The notes under the pieces: generated by a model
What the model saw: only the letters and a program-made list of their open reading frames with translations
Database searches by the model: none
Told to the model about the DNA's origin: nothing
Part shown: piece by piece, positions 29,739 to 38,214 of the stretch
Layout of the letters: each line of letters begins with the position of its first letter
Position numbering within the stretch: the stretch's first letter is position 1
Position numbers and translations under genes: made by a program
Assembly: GCA_035638775.1 (NCBI GenBank)
Contig: DASQZJ010000020.1
Location: 1 to 64,000 of the forward strand
DNA: 64,000 nt
Source of the DNA: DASQZJ01 sp035638775
GTDB lineage: Bacteria > Pseudomonadota > Gammaproteobacteria > UBA5335 > SLRW01
Direction: 5' to 3'

Positions 29739-30416
29739 TCAGCCGCGAGCGAGGGTCGCCTGGTACAGCACCGGTCCCGTGGGGCGTCCGGTGGGGGAGC
29801 CGCCCGGCGGCTCGAGGCTCACGGCGATGCCGACCGCGCCCCGTCGCCCGGCCAGCCATGACCGCGGCAGCGGGTGCCGGCTGCTTCCGGAGGACGGCAG
29901 CAGGCCGAGCGATCGCGGCGGCGCATTCTTCGCCAGCAGCCACAGCTGGTAGGAATGCCTGCCCGGGGACGGCACCCTGCCCACCGCGCGCACCGACAGG
30001 GTCCCGCGCCGCACGTCCGCGGTGACCAGCCACAGGGCGCGACCGTGCCCCCCGGTCACGACCGCCGCATAGGAGGGCGCCGCCGGCGGTCCCGGCAGCA
30101 GGCTCGCGGAGAAATACCCGAGCAGCACGGCGGCAAGGAGCGAGGCGGCCATCGCCCAGGCCCGCCATGCCCCGGCGACACCGCGGGACGTGCCGGTGGC
30201 CCGCCGGATACGCCGCCAGACGCGGCGCGGCGGCCGTACCGGCGCCACGCGCGCCGCCATCGGGCCAAGGCGTTCCTCCCAGGCGCGGACATGGGCGCGC
30301 AGCACCGGGTGCGCTTCGAGCAGGCGTTCGAAGCGCCGGCGGGCGGGCCCCCGCAGGGTTCCCAGCACGTACTCCGCGGCCAGGCGGTCGGCCAGTCGTT
30401 CCCCGGTGTAGTTCAT
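29739..30416 (-). CDS. RskA-type anti-sigma factor
   Basis: Membrane anti-sigma factor expected to hold the adjacent ECF sigma factor inactive at the inner membrane. The 225-aa protein starts MNYTGERLADRLAAEYVLGTL; LAAEYVLGTL with the following RRRFERLLEAHP helix is the cytoplasmic sigma-binding domain of the RskA group. A single transmembrane helix lies at about residues 84-107 (WAMAASLLAAVLLGYF). The periplasmic C-terminal domain has VTGGHGRALWLVT and SYQLWLLA, as in RskA C-terminal domains. The ATG overlaps the stop of the sigma gene (ATGA), giving tight co-translation. The inducing signal is unknown. Confidence 0.88.
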   Translation of the reverse strand: MNYTGERLADRLAAEYVLGTLRGPARRRFERLLEAHPVLRAHVRAWEERLGPMAARVAPVRPPRRVWRRIRRATGTSRGVAGAWRAWAMAASLLAAVLLGYFSASLLPGPPAAPSYAAVVTGGHGRALWLVTADVRRGTLSVRAVGRVPSPGRHSYQLWLLAKNAPPRSLGLLPSSGSSRHPLPRSWLAGRRGAVGIAVSLEPPGGSPTGRPTGPVLYQATLARG

Positions 30417-30967
30417 GCTTCCAGGCACCCCCTGAGGCTCTCCAGCGCCCGCCGGATCCAGCTCTTGACGGTACCGAGCGGGCGCCCGAGCCGCTCCGCG
30501 ATCTCGCTGTGGCTCAGCCCCTCGAAGAATGCCAGCGCCAGGCTGTGCCGGTAATCGTCGCCGAGCAGCTCGAGACACTCCCCGAGGCGCGCGCTGGACT
30601 GGTCCAGGGCCACCTCGCCGAACGGGTCGGCGCGTCCCGGGAGTTCGTCCGGCTCGACCGCCGAAAGCGGCCGCCGCGAGCTCTTGCGCAATGCGTCGAT
30701 CGCCCGGTTGCGGGCGATGCTCGTCAGCCAGGTGGTGGCGGAGCCGCGGCTGGAACGGAAGTCGCCCGCGCGGTTCCAGACCGTGACGAACACCTCCTGC
30801 AGCACGTCCTCGGCCAGGTCGCGCCGGCCCAGCATGCGCAGCAGCAGGCCGAACAGGCGCGGCGACCCGAACCGGTAGAGACTCCGGAAGGCCTCGCGGT
30901 CGCCACCCGCACACGCCGCCAGCAGGGCATCGAGCTGTCTCTCGTCGGACCCGGTGCGGTCGTTCAC
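30413..30967 (-). CDS. ECF-family RNA polymerase sigma factor
   Basis: Extracytoplasmic-function sigma-70 factor. The 184-aa GTG-initiated protein has region 2 (ARDLAED-like sequence RRDLAEDVLQEVFVTVWNRA, then SATTWLTSIARNRAIDALRK) and region 4 (ALAFFEGLSHSEIAERLGRP followed by GTVKSWIRRALESLRG, the -35 reading helix-turn-helix). The GTG at 30967 overlaps the tesA stop by four bases and its own stop overlaps the anti-sigma ATG, so all three genes are translationally coupled. Likely SigK/RskA-type pairing. The target promoter is not identified, and I see no obvious self-promoter upstream of tesA. Confidence 0.92.
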   Translation of the reverse strand: MNDRTGSDERQLDALLAACAGGDREAFRSLYRFGSPRLFGLLLRMLGRRDLAEDVLQEVFVTVWNRAGDFRSSRGSATTWLTSIARNRAIDALRKSSRRPLSAVEPDELPGRADPFGEVALDQSSARLGECLELLGDDYRHSLALAFFEGLSHSEIAERLGRPLGTVKSWIRRALESLRGCLEA

Positions 30968-31641
30968 CCGCCGTCTCCCCCGGTCGTTGCGCGGCGCCCG
31001 CCGCTCGCCCGGCCCCGATCCAGCAGGGGCACGAGCCGCGGCCAGACCGCCGACAGCATCAGCGGCTGCCCCCGGGCATTGGGGTGGATGCCGTCGCTCT
31101 GCATCAGCGCCGGGTCCAGGTCGTCGCCCTTCTCCAGCCTGGCCAGCAGGAACGGCACCAGCGGCACCGACATGCGTCGCGCCAGGTCCGGGTAGACCTG
31201 GTGGAAACCATGCGTGTAGGCGCCCCCGTAGTTCGGCGGCAACCGCATTCCCAACAGGAGTACGCGGCCCCCCCCCTTCCTGGATGCACGGATGATGGCC
31301 GCGAGGTTGGAGCGCATGGCCTGGAGCGACAGGCCCCGCAAGCCGTCGTTGCCGCCCAGCTCGACGATCACGATCGCCGGACGGTACCGCCCCAGCAGGG
31401 GCGGCAGCCGTTCCAGGGCGCCGCGGGTGGTGTCGCCGCTGATGCTGGCGTTCACGACGCGGTAATGGTATCCATCGCGTTCCAGGCGGGTCCGCAGCAG
31501 GCTGACCCAGCCGCTGTCCAGCGGTATCCCGTGTGCCGCACTCAGGCTGTCCCCAAGGACCAGGATGACGGGTGCCTGCGATCCGCCCGCGAACGCCGGC
31601 AGCGGCAGCAACACGACCAGGCACACCAGGAGCGCTTTCAT
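30964..31641 (-). CDS. tesA: GDSL-type periplasmic esterase/thioesterase TesA
   Basis: SGNH-fold hydrolase of the acyl-CoA thioesterase I / lysophospholipase L1 family. The 225-aa precursor has a signal peptide (MKALLVCLVVLLPLPAFA, cleavage near residue 18), the GDSL block at residues 30-33 with nucleophile Ser32, the oxyanion Gly and Asn in VELGGNDGLRG, and the C-terminal SDGIHPNARGQ with catalytic Asp and His. Pairing with divergent ybbA-ybbP is conserved in Gammaproteobacteria. The ATG at 31641 lies base to base with the ybbA ATG, so one of the two starts may really be further downstream. Unusually, the ECF sigma gene starts within its stop codon. Confidence 0.93.
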   Translation of the reverse strand: MKALLVCLVVLLPLPAFAGGSQAPVILVLGDSLSAAHGIPLDSGWVSLLRTRLERDGYHYRVVNASISGDTTRGALERLPPLLGRYRPAIVIVELGGNDGLRGLSLQAMRSNLAAIIRASRKGGGRVLLLGMRLPPNYGGAYTHGFHQVYPDLARRMSVPLVPFLLARLEKGDDLDPALMQSDGIHPNARGQPLMLSAVWPRLVPLLDRGRASGGRRATTGGDGG

Positions 31642-32344
31642 GGTCGACACGAGCGGGACACCCATGATCCGGGGGGAAAGGCTGAGCAAGGAGGTTAGCA
31701 GCCCCGAAGGCCGGCTGACCATTCTCGACGACGTCAGCCTGGAGATCGCCTCCGGAGAGGCCGTCGCGATCGTGGGACCGTCCGGGTCCGGGAAATCGAC
31801 CCTGCTCGGACTGCTGGCGGGCCTGGACCTTCCGACCCGCGGCCGGGTATTCCTGGCCGGTACCGAGCTGACCGCGCTGGACGAGGACGGCCGCGCCGCG
31901 GCGCGCGCGGCCCACGTGGGCTTCGTGTTCCAGAACTTCCAGCTGCTGCCCGCGCTGACCGCGCTGGAGAACGTCATGCTGCCGTTCGAGCTGGCGGGAA
32001 TCGAAGACAGCCGGGACCGTGCCCGGCAGCTGCTCACGCGCGTGGGCCTGGAGCGGCGGGGGGCGCACTACCCGCGCCAGCTTTCCGGGGGCGAGCAGCA
32101 GCGCGTGGCGCTGGCGCGGGCATTCGCCCGCGAGCCCGACGTGCTGTTCGCGGACGAGCCCACGGGCAACCTCGACCGTCTGACCGGGGAGCATGTCGTG
32201 GAGCTGCTGTTCTCCCTCAATGCCTCGCGCCGCACCACGCTGGTGCTGGTGACGCACGAGGAGCATCTCGCCGGCCGCTGTCACCGCGAACTGATCCTGG
32301 ACGGCGGGCGCTTGTCCATCGCCGGCGCCGGGGCGCCGGGATGA
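31640..32344 (+). CDS. ybbA: ABC transporter ATP-binding protein YbbA
   Basis: ATPase partner of the YbbP permease, related to LolD/MacB-type ABC proteins. The 234-aa protein has Walker A GPSGSGKST, Q-loop VFQNFQLLP, signature LSGGEQQRVALARA, Walker B VLFADEPTGNLD and the switch His in VLVTHEEHLAG. The start is uncertain: the ATG at 31640 abuts the divergent tesA start, and an ATG at 31664 would leave more room for both control regions. The substrate is not established in the family; export of hydrophobic molecules or lipoprotein-type mechanotransmission has been suggested. It overlaps ybbP by four bases. Confidence 0.93.
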   Translation: MVDTSGTPMIRGERLSKEVSSPEGRLTILDDVSLEIASGEAVAIVGPSGSGKSTLLGLLAGLDLPTRGRVFLAGTELTALDEDGRAAARAAHVGFVFQNFQLLPALTALENVMLPFELAGIEDSRDRARQLLTRVGLERRGAHYPRQLSGGEQQRVALARAFAREPDVLFADEPTGNLDRLTGEHVVELLFSLNASRRTTLVLVTHEEHLAGRCHRELILDGGRLSIAGAGAPG

Positions 32345-34845
32345 GCGGGACCGGGCGGTTCGCCGCCCGCCTTCTGGCGCGGGACTGGCGGTCCGGCGAG
32401 CTGCGCCTGCTGGCGCTGGCGGTGATGCTCGCGGTCGCCGCCATCTCCGCAGTGGGTTTCTTCACGCAGCGCGTGCGCCTGGGCCTCGAGTCGCAGTCGG
32501 GGGAGGTGCTCGGCGGCGATCTCGTGGCGCTTTCCAGCCATCCGGTCGATCCGGCGCTGGCACGGGCGGCGCGCCGGGCCGGCCTGCGCACTGCCCGCAC
32601 GCTCAGCTTCCCCAGCATGGCCGCGCACGGCGACCGGCATACACTCGCCACGATCCGTGCGGTCGGTGCCGGCTGGCCGCTGAAAGGGGCGGTCGGCGTC
32701 GCGGCCAGACCCTTCGGCCCGGTTACCCGGCTCCGCCACGGTCCGGCACCGGGCCACGCCTGGCTCGATCCGCGGCTGATGAGCCTTCTGCGCCTGGAGC
32801 CCGGTGACTCCGTCACGGTCGGAAATGCCACGCTCATGGTCACGCGGGCGCTCGCCTACGAGCCGGACCGCAGCGCCAGCTTCGTCAGCCTCGCCCCGCA
32901 CCTGATGATCAACCTCGCCGATCTCGCGAAGACCGGCCTGGTGCGGCCGGCGAGCCGGGTTCGCTACCGCCTGCTGGTGGCGGGCCCGCCGCCGGCGGTA
33001 CGGAGCTTCCGCCGGGCCGTCGAGCCGCGCCTGGATCCGGCGACCCGGTTGCAGGACGCCAGCGACGTGCGGCCGCAGCTGGGGACGGCGCTGCGCCGCG
33101 GGCGCCAGTTCCTGGCACTGGCGGCGCTGGTCAGCGCAATCCTCTCCGGCGTGGCCATCGCCGCAGCCTCGCGCCAGCACATGCGGCGCCGGCTGGACAG
33201 CGCGGCGGTGCTGCGCTGCCTGGGCATGCCCGCAAGGCGGGTGGCGCAGGTCTACGCGGTCGAGCTCGGCGTGCTGGGCCTGCTGGCGAGCCTGGTCGGC
33301 TGCGGCGCCGGTTACCTGGGCCAGTACGGCCTGGCGCGCCTGCTCGCGAGCCTGCTCGGCACCCGGCTTCCGGCCGCCGGCTGGAGCCCCGCGCTGCCGG
33401 GACTCGGTGCCGGGATCGTGCTGCTGCTCGGCTTCGCCTTGCCGCCCCTGCTCCACGTTTCCCGCGTACCGCCGGCGCGCGTGCTCCGCCGCGAGCTGGG
33501 CAATCCGGGACCGCCGGGCCTGTTGACCTGGGTGGCCGCCGTGCTCGCGGTGGGTGCCCTGCTCTGGTGGCACACGGCCGATGCGGCCCTGACGCTGCGC
33601 CTGTTCGGTGGAATCGCCGGTACCGCGGCCGTGCTGGGCGTCGCCGGGCTGGCACTGATCGCGGCGCTCGGAGGGCTGCGCCGTCGTGTCGGCATCAGCT
33701 GGCGATTCGGCATCGCCGCCATCGCCCGGCGCCGCGGCGAAAGCGTGATCCAGCTGGTCGCGTTCGGCCTGGGGATCATGGTGCTGCTGCTCCTGAGCCT
33801 GGTGCGGGCGGACCTGCTGGCCGGATGGCGCTCGAGCGTGCCGTCGCACGCGCCGAACGAGTTCCTGATCAACATCCAGAAGAACCAGCGCCGGCCCCTG
33901 CGATCCTTCCTGCGCGCCCGCGGCATCAGCCCGCCCCGGCTGCACCCGATGGTCAGGGCCCGACTGGTGGCACACAACGGCGGGAAGATCACGCCGGACA
34001 CCTACCGCGATCCCCGCGCGCGCCACCTGGCCGAGCGTGAATTCAACCTCTCCTGGACGGCGCGGCTGCAGCGCGGCAACCGGATCGTCGCCGGGCACTG
34101 GTGGACCGCGGCCGACCGGGGCAAGCCGCTGCTTTCGGTCGAGCAGGGACTTGCCCGGCGGCTCGGGCTCCACGTCGGCGATAGCCTGCGCTTCTACGTC
34201 GCGGGGCAGTACCTGACCCTGCGCATCGCCAGCCTGCGCAAGGTGGAATGGGATTCCTTCCGGGTGAACTTCTTCACCGTCACGCCGCCGGGGATGCTGG
34301 ACGGCTTCCCGGCCACCTGGATCACCAGCTTCTACCTGCCGCCCGGGCGCGGGCAGCTGCTCGGCGACCTGATGAAACGCTTCCCCGACGTCAGTGTCAT
34401 AGACGTGAACGCGATCCTGGACCAGGTGCGGACGGTGATGCGACGGGTCAGCATGGCAGTGCAGTACGTGTTCGGATTTACCCTGGCGGCCGGAGTCCTG
34501 GTGCTGCTGACATCGGTTCAGGCCAGCCGGCACGAGCGGTTGTACGAGAGCGCCATGCTGCGCACGCTCGGTGCCTCGCGCCGCACCGTGCTGGCGGGCG
34601 TGGCGGCGGAATTCCTGGTGCTCGGGGCGCTGGCCGGGCTGATCGGCGGGCTGGCGGCCGTGGCCGCCGGCCAGGTCCTGGCGAGCCAGCTGTTCCATTT
34701 CGCCTACCGCCCCGACCCGCTCGTGCCACTGGTCGGCGTCGTCGCCGGGGCGCTCGGCATCGGCGCGACCGGCGTGCTGGCCACGCGTTCCGTGCTGCGC
34801 CAGCCGCCGGCTACGACGCTCCGGGAGCACGGACAATCGACATGA
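32341..34845 (+). CDS. ybbP: FtsX-like permease YbbP
   Basis: Large inner-membrane permease forming an ABC system with YbbA. The 834-aa protein has an N-terminal transmembrane helix (about residues 18-40), a periplasmic domain, and a first FtsX core near residues 260-370 with several helices. More helices lie in the 390-490 region, followed by a second periplasmic domain (about 510-690) and a C-terminal FtsX domain with the QASRHERLYESAMLRTLGAS coupling helix near residues 722-741. The duplicated FtsX layout and length match E. coli YbbP (about 804 aa). It starts within the ybbA stop and its stop overlaps the patatin ATG. Confidence 0.93.
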   Translation: MSGTGRFAARLLARDWRSGELRLLALAVMLAVAAISAVGFFTQRVRLGLESQSGEVLGGDLVALSSHPVDPALARAARRAGLRTARTLSFPSMAAHGDRHTLATIRAVGAGWPLKGAVGVAARPFGPVTRLRHGPAPGHAWLDPRLMSLLRLEPGDSVTVGNATLMVTRALAYEPDRSASFVSLAPHLMINLADLAKTGLVRPASRVRYRLLVAGPPPAVRSFRRAVEPRLDPATRLQDASDVRPQLGTALRRGRQFLALAALVSAILSGVAIAAASRQHMRRRLDSAAVLRCLGMPARRVAQVYAVELGVLGLLASLVGCGAGYLGQYGLARLLASLLGTRLPAAGWSPALPGLGAGIVLLLGFALPPLLHVSRVPPARVLRRELGNPGPPGLLTWVAAVLAVGALLWWHTADAALTLRLFGGIAGTAAVLGVAGLALIAALGGLRRRVGISWRFGIAAIARRRGESVIQLVAFGLGIMVLLLLSLVRADLLAGWRSSVPSHAPNEFLINIQKNQRRPLRSFLRARGISPPRLHPMVRARLVAHNGGKITPDTYRDPRARHLAEREFNLSWTARLQRGNRIVAGHWWTAADRGKPLLSVEQGLARRLGLHVGDSLRFYVAGQYLTLRIASLRKVEWDSFRVNFFTVTPPGMLDGFPATWITSFYLPPGRGQLLGDLMKRFPDVSVIDVNAILDQVRTVMRRVSMAVQYVFGFTLAAGVLVLLTSVQASRHERLYESAMLRTLGASRRTVLAGVAAEFLVLGALAGLIGGLAAVAAGQVLASQLFHFAYRPDPLVPLVGVVAGALGIGATGVLATRSVLRQPPATTLREHGQST

Positions 34846-35840
34846 GAGGCGACCTGTCACGCGGCGGCACGCCGCTCCGCCTGCTGACACTGGACGGCGG
34901 CGGCATCCGCGGCCTGATCACCGCGGTCTGGCTGCACCGGCTGCTCGAGATCCTCGGGCGACCACTCGCCGCCGGCTTCGACGTGGTCGCCGGCACCTCC
35001 ACCGGGAGCATCCTGGCGGCGGCGCTCGGAACCGGCCGGTCCACCGACGATGTCATCGCCCATTACCAGCGCCACGGCCGGGACGTGTTTCCCCGGGGGC
35101 CCGGGCGCCTGCTGGGACGCCTGCGCCGCGTGTTCACGGAGGGACTGCCACCGGCGCGTTACGACAGCAGCGGCCTGCAACGGGTGCTGCAGGAGGTCTT
35201 CGGCGACGCCCGCCTGGGGGAGGTGATCCGGCGTACCCTGATCACCTGCTACGAGCCGGCCCGCCGGCGCCCCGTGGTGCTGGACAGCGACGACGGGGCC
35301 TGCCGCGACCTCCGGCTGCGGGACGCCTGCATGGCCTCCTCCGCCCTGCCCGGCCTGTTCCCCCCGTACGCCCTGGAGCTCGCGGCCGGAAGCACCCTGG
35401 AGCTGGTGGACGGCGGCGAGTTCGATTACAACCCCCTGGCGCAGGCGCTGCTGGTGCTGCTCGTCGCGAACCCCGAGTGCTGCCGGGACGGCCTGGTGGT
35501 GGGCTCGCTCGGCACCGGCATCAGCCGGGACGCCCCGGCGGGGGAACGCGCCGCAGAGGCACCGTCCGGCGAGGGCGACCTGCGCTGGCTGGAGCCGGCG
35601 CTGGCGCGCCTGTCCGGCGGACCGCTCGCGCCCGCCGTGCGCGACTGCCTTCGACGCGCCCGCTACCACCGCCTGCAGGTCGAGCTGGAGCCGGACCTGG
35701 CGGATCCCGACGGGGTCGACAGCGACACCATGCGGCGCCTGCTGCAGGTGGCACAGGCCTGGATCGACGACGGCGGACGGGAGCGGCTTTCCCGGCTCGC
35801 CGGTGACCTGTTGTCAGCGGCGCCGGTGACGGACGGCTGA
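34842..35840 (+). CDS. Patatin-like phospholipase
   Basis: Predicted lipid acyl hydrolase with the Ser-Asp dyad of patatins. The 332-aa protein begins with the oxyanion motif D18-GGGIRG, the nucleophile motif G51-T-S53-T-G55 and the catalytic D190-G-G. It has no signal peptide, so it should act in the cytoplasm or at the inner leaflet. The ATG overlaps the ybbP stop, placing it in the ybbA-ybbP operon, where lipid or lysophospholipid handling would fit with divergent tesA. The last 27 bases overlap the end of the convergent photolyase gene. Related patatins serve as CBASS effectors, but no cyclase gene is next to it. Confidence 0.88.
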   Translation: MRGDLSRGGTPLRLLTLDGGGIRGLITAVWLHRLLEILGRPLAAGFDVVAGTSTGSILAAALGTGRSTDDVIAHYQRHGRDVFPRGPGRLLGRLRRVFTEGLPPARYDSSGLQRVLQEVFGDARLGEVIRRTLITCYEPARRRPVVLDSDDGACRDLRLRDACMASSALPGLFPPYALELAAGSTLELVDGGEFDYNPLAQALLVLLVANPECCRDGLVVGSLGTGISRDAPAGERAAEAPSGEGDLRWLEPALARLSGGPLAPAVRDCLRRARYHRLQVELEPDLADPDGVDSDTMRRLLQVAQAWIDDGGRERLSRLAGDLLSAAPVTDG

Positions 35841-37250
35841 ACGCAGTCGGGCGAACGCCGCCAGCGCCTCCTCCCGGCTGGCGCGCAGATCGACCACCGG
35901 CGCCGGATAGTCGCGCCCGATGATCACGCCGCAGGCCCGCTGCTCCCGCGCACTCAGGGTCCACGGGGCGTGCAGCCGGGGCGCCGGCACCCCGGCCAGC
36001 TCGGGCAGCCAGCGCCGGACGTAGGTGCCGGCCGGATCGAAGCGTTCTCCCTGACGCACCGGGTTGAACACCCGGAAGTACGGGGCGGCATCGGCGCCGC
36101 AGCCGCCGGCCCACTGCCAGCCAAGGGTGTTGTCCGCGAGGTCCGCGTCCACCAGCGTGTCCCAGAACCAGCGTGCTCCTTCCTGCCACGGCGCACGGAT
36201 GTTCTTCACCAGCAACGATGCCGCGACCATGCGCACGCGGTTGTGCATCCACCCGCACTGCCAGAGTTCGCGCATGCCCGCGTCGACCAGCGGAAACCCG
36301 GTCTCGGCCCGCCGCCACGCGGCCAGCAGGGCACCATGACCGCCCCGCCAGGGGAAATCGCGGAATCCCGCATCCAGGGGCTCGTCCGGCGTGCGCGGCC
36401 AGTGGTGCAGGACATGGTGCGCGAATTCGCGCCAAAGGAGCTGGCGCCGGAACGCGGACGCGCCGTCGCCGTTTCCCCGGGTCCGCCACCACAGGCGGCG
36501 CGGCGAAAGCTCCCCGAAATGCAGGTGCGGCGAGAGGCGCGACGTGCCCGGGGAGCCCGGCGGGTCGCGGCTCTCCCGGTAGGCGTGCAAACCGTCCCGG
36601 GTGAACGCCCGCAGCCGGGCCAGCGCGCCCGCCTCACCGGGCAGCCAGGCCCCGCACAGGCCCCCGGCCCGGTCCGGGCGCGGCAGCAGGTCGAGCGCCC
36701 CGAGACGGCCGGCCTCGGGAAGCGGCTCGGGGGCCGGCAGCCGTCGCGGCGCACCCAGCGGCCGCACGCCGGGGCCCTGCGTGGCCAGCCGACGGGCGAA
36801 CGGCGTGAACACGCGGTAGCCGTTCCCGGCGGTGGTCCGTACGGCGTCGGGTTCATGCAGCAGGGTCCCGCGGTGCGCGCGCACCTCGATGCCGGCGTTG
36901 CCCAGCAGCCGCTCCACGCGTTCCTGCTGCCCGCGCGCGGCGGGCTCGTGCAGGCGGTTGTGCACGACCAGGCCGGCACCGGTCCGGCGTGCGAGCCGTG
37001 CCAGCACCTCGGCGGTCGCACCCCGGCGAATCACCAGCTCACCGCCGCGGGCCCGGCAGGCCGCCCGCAGCGCCTCGAGGCTGTGATGCAGCCACCAGCG
37101 GGAAGCGGCGCCGGCGGCCCATTCCCCTTCCTCGTCCGGCGCGTGAACGTAGACCGGCAACACCAGGCCGGTGCTGCGCAGTGCGTCCTCCAGCGCCGGG
37201 TTGTCGTGCAGGCGCAGGTCCCGCCGGACCCACCAGATCGCCGGCCCCAA
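35814..37250 (-). CDS. phrB: Deoxyribodipyrimidine photolyase (class I CPD type)
   Basis: Repairs UV-induced cyclobutane dimers using FADH and blue light. The 478-aa protein starts MGPAIWWVRRDLRLHDNPAL, the antenna-domain signature, and has the FAD-binding C-terminal half with TSRLSPHLHFGELSPR, RELWQCGWMHNRVRMVAASLLVK and WDTLVDADLADNTLGWQWAGG followed by APYFRVFNP. These Trp-rich blocks are typical of class I photolyases rather than cryptochrome-DASH. It is the last gene of a GST-hydroxyacid dehydrogenase-photolyase set, three bases after the middle gene. Photolyase genes are common members of LitR/CarH regulons, and such a regulator is encoded 7 kb away. Confidence 0.95.
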   Translation of the reverse strand: MGPAIWWVRRDLRLHDNPALEDALRSTGLVLPVYVHAPDEEGEWAAGAASRWWLHHSLEALRAACRARGGELVIRRGATAEVLARLARRTGAGLVVHNRLHEPAARGQQERVERLLGNAGIEVRAHRGTLLHEPDAVRTTAGNGYRVFTPFARRLATQGPGVRPLGAPRRLPAPEPLPEAGRLGALDLLPRPDRAGGLCGAWLPGEAGALARLRAFTRDGLHAYRESRDPPGSPGTSRLSPHLHFGELSPRRLWWRTRGNGDGASAFRRQLLWREFAHHVLHHWPRTPDEPLDAGFRDFPWRGGHGALLAAWRRAETGFPLVDAGMRELWQCGWMHNRVRMVAASLLVKNIRAPWQEGARWFWDTLVDADLADNTLGWQWAGGCGADAAPYFRVFNPVRQGERFDPAGTYVRRWLPELAGVPAPRLHAPWTLSAREQRACGVIIGRDYPAPVVDLRASREEALAAFARLRSAVRHRRR

Positions 37251-37253
37251 GCC

Positions 37254-38210
37254 TCAGCCCTCGACCCGGTTGCGCGCCCGCCCGTCGCGCCAGGCCCGGA
37301 TGTTCGCGGCCACCGCGTCCACCGCCCGCTGGCGGGCCTGGCTCGAGGCCCAGGCCACGTGGGGCGTCACCAGCAGGTTGTCGAGCCGTGCCGAAGCGAG
37401 GGGATCGCTCGCGGGCGGGGGCTCCTCGGGAAGAACGTCGATCCCGGCTCCACCCAGCCGGCCGTCGCGCAGCCAGCACAGCAGCGCGGCGCCGTCGACA
37501 AGGGCGCCACGCGCGGTGTTGATCAGGATCGCGCCGGGCTTCATCCGGGCAAGCTCGCGCTCGCCGATCAGGCCGCGGGTGGCCGGCGTCAGGGGACAGT
37601 GGAGGGACAGCACATCGCAGCGTTGCAGCAGCGCCTCCAGGGGCAGCCGTTCCGGCCGGTCGTCGCGACCCCCGGGCCGGCGTGCCACCAGCACTTCCAT
37701 CCCGAAGGCCCGTGCGGCCGCGCCCACGGCGCCACCCAGGGTGCCGTGGCCCACGATGCCCAGGCAACGGCCATGCAGCTCGGCAAAAGGGTAGTCGAGC
37801 AGGCTGAACTGCCCCGCCCGCGCCCAGTCGCCGCGGCGCACCGCGGCCGTGTGCTCGGGCAGGCGCCGGCTCAGCGCCAGTAGCAGCGCGAACACCTGCT
37901 CCACCACCGAGGCGGTGCAGTAGTCGCGGATGTTGCTCACGGCGATGCCCTGCTCGGCGGCGGTGGCGAGATCCACGTTGTCCGTGCCGGTCGCCGCCAG
38001 GCAGATCAGGCGCAGCCGGGACGCCGAACGCAGCACCCCGGCGTCCAGGCGCTGCTTGTTGGTCACGACCACGGCCGCGTCGCCGATCGCCTCCACCAGG
38101 CCCCCTTCCGGCCGGGCGTACATTCGCCACCGGGGCAGCGCCTCGCGGAGCGGCGACAGGTCCAGGTCGCCGTGGTCGACCGTGGCCAGGTCCAGGAATA
38201 CGCCTTCCAA
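37254..38210 (-). CDS. D-2-hydroxyacid dehydrogenase (glycerate dehydrogenase-like)
   Basis: NAD(P)-dependent enzyme of the D-isomer-specific 2-hydroxyacid family, closest in look to HprA-type hydroxypyruvate/glycerate reductases. The 318-aa protein has the nucleotide motif GIVGHGTLGGAVG, the substrate Arg in LINTARGALVDG, Glu in GIDVLPEEPP and catalytic His in VTPHVAWAS. The segment ICLAATGTDNVDLATA matches the glycerate dehydrogenase group. It lies between the GST and photolyase genes with gaps of only 3-4 bases, so the three are one operon, though no biochemical link is obvious. Confidence 0.9.
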   Translation of the reverse strand: MEGVFLDLATVDHGDLDLSPLREALPRWRMYARPEGGLVEAIGDAAVVVTNKQRLDAGVLRSASRLRLICLAATGTDNVDLATAAEQGIAVSNIRDYCTASVVEQVFALLLALSRRLPEHTAAVRRGDWARAGQFSLLDYPFAELHGRCLGIVGHGTLGGAVGAAARAFGMEVLVARRPGGRDDRPERLPLEALLQRCDVLSLHCPLTPATRGLIGERELARMKPGAILINTARGALVDGAALLCWLRDGRLGGAGIDVLPEEPPPASDPLASARLDNLLVTPHVAWASSQARQRAVDAVAANIRAWRDGRARNRVEG

Positions 38211-38214
38211 GGGG

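Noticed and set aside
32281..34890. Minus-strand open frame opposite ybbP
   Set aside because: Low-complexity, Gln/Arg/Ala-rich; no domain; ybbP on the plus strand is supported by overlap with ybbA and FtsX domains.
34842..35840. Patatin as a CBASS phospholipase effector
   Set aside because: No cyclic-nucleotide synthase, E1/E2 or other CBASS partner is adjacent, and the gene is overlapped with ybbP.
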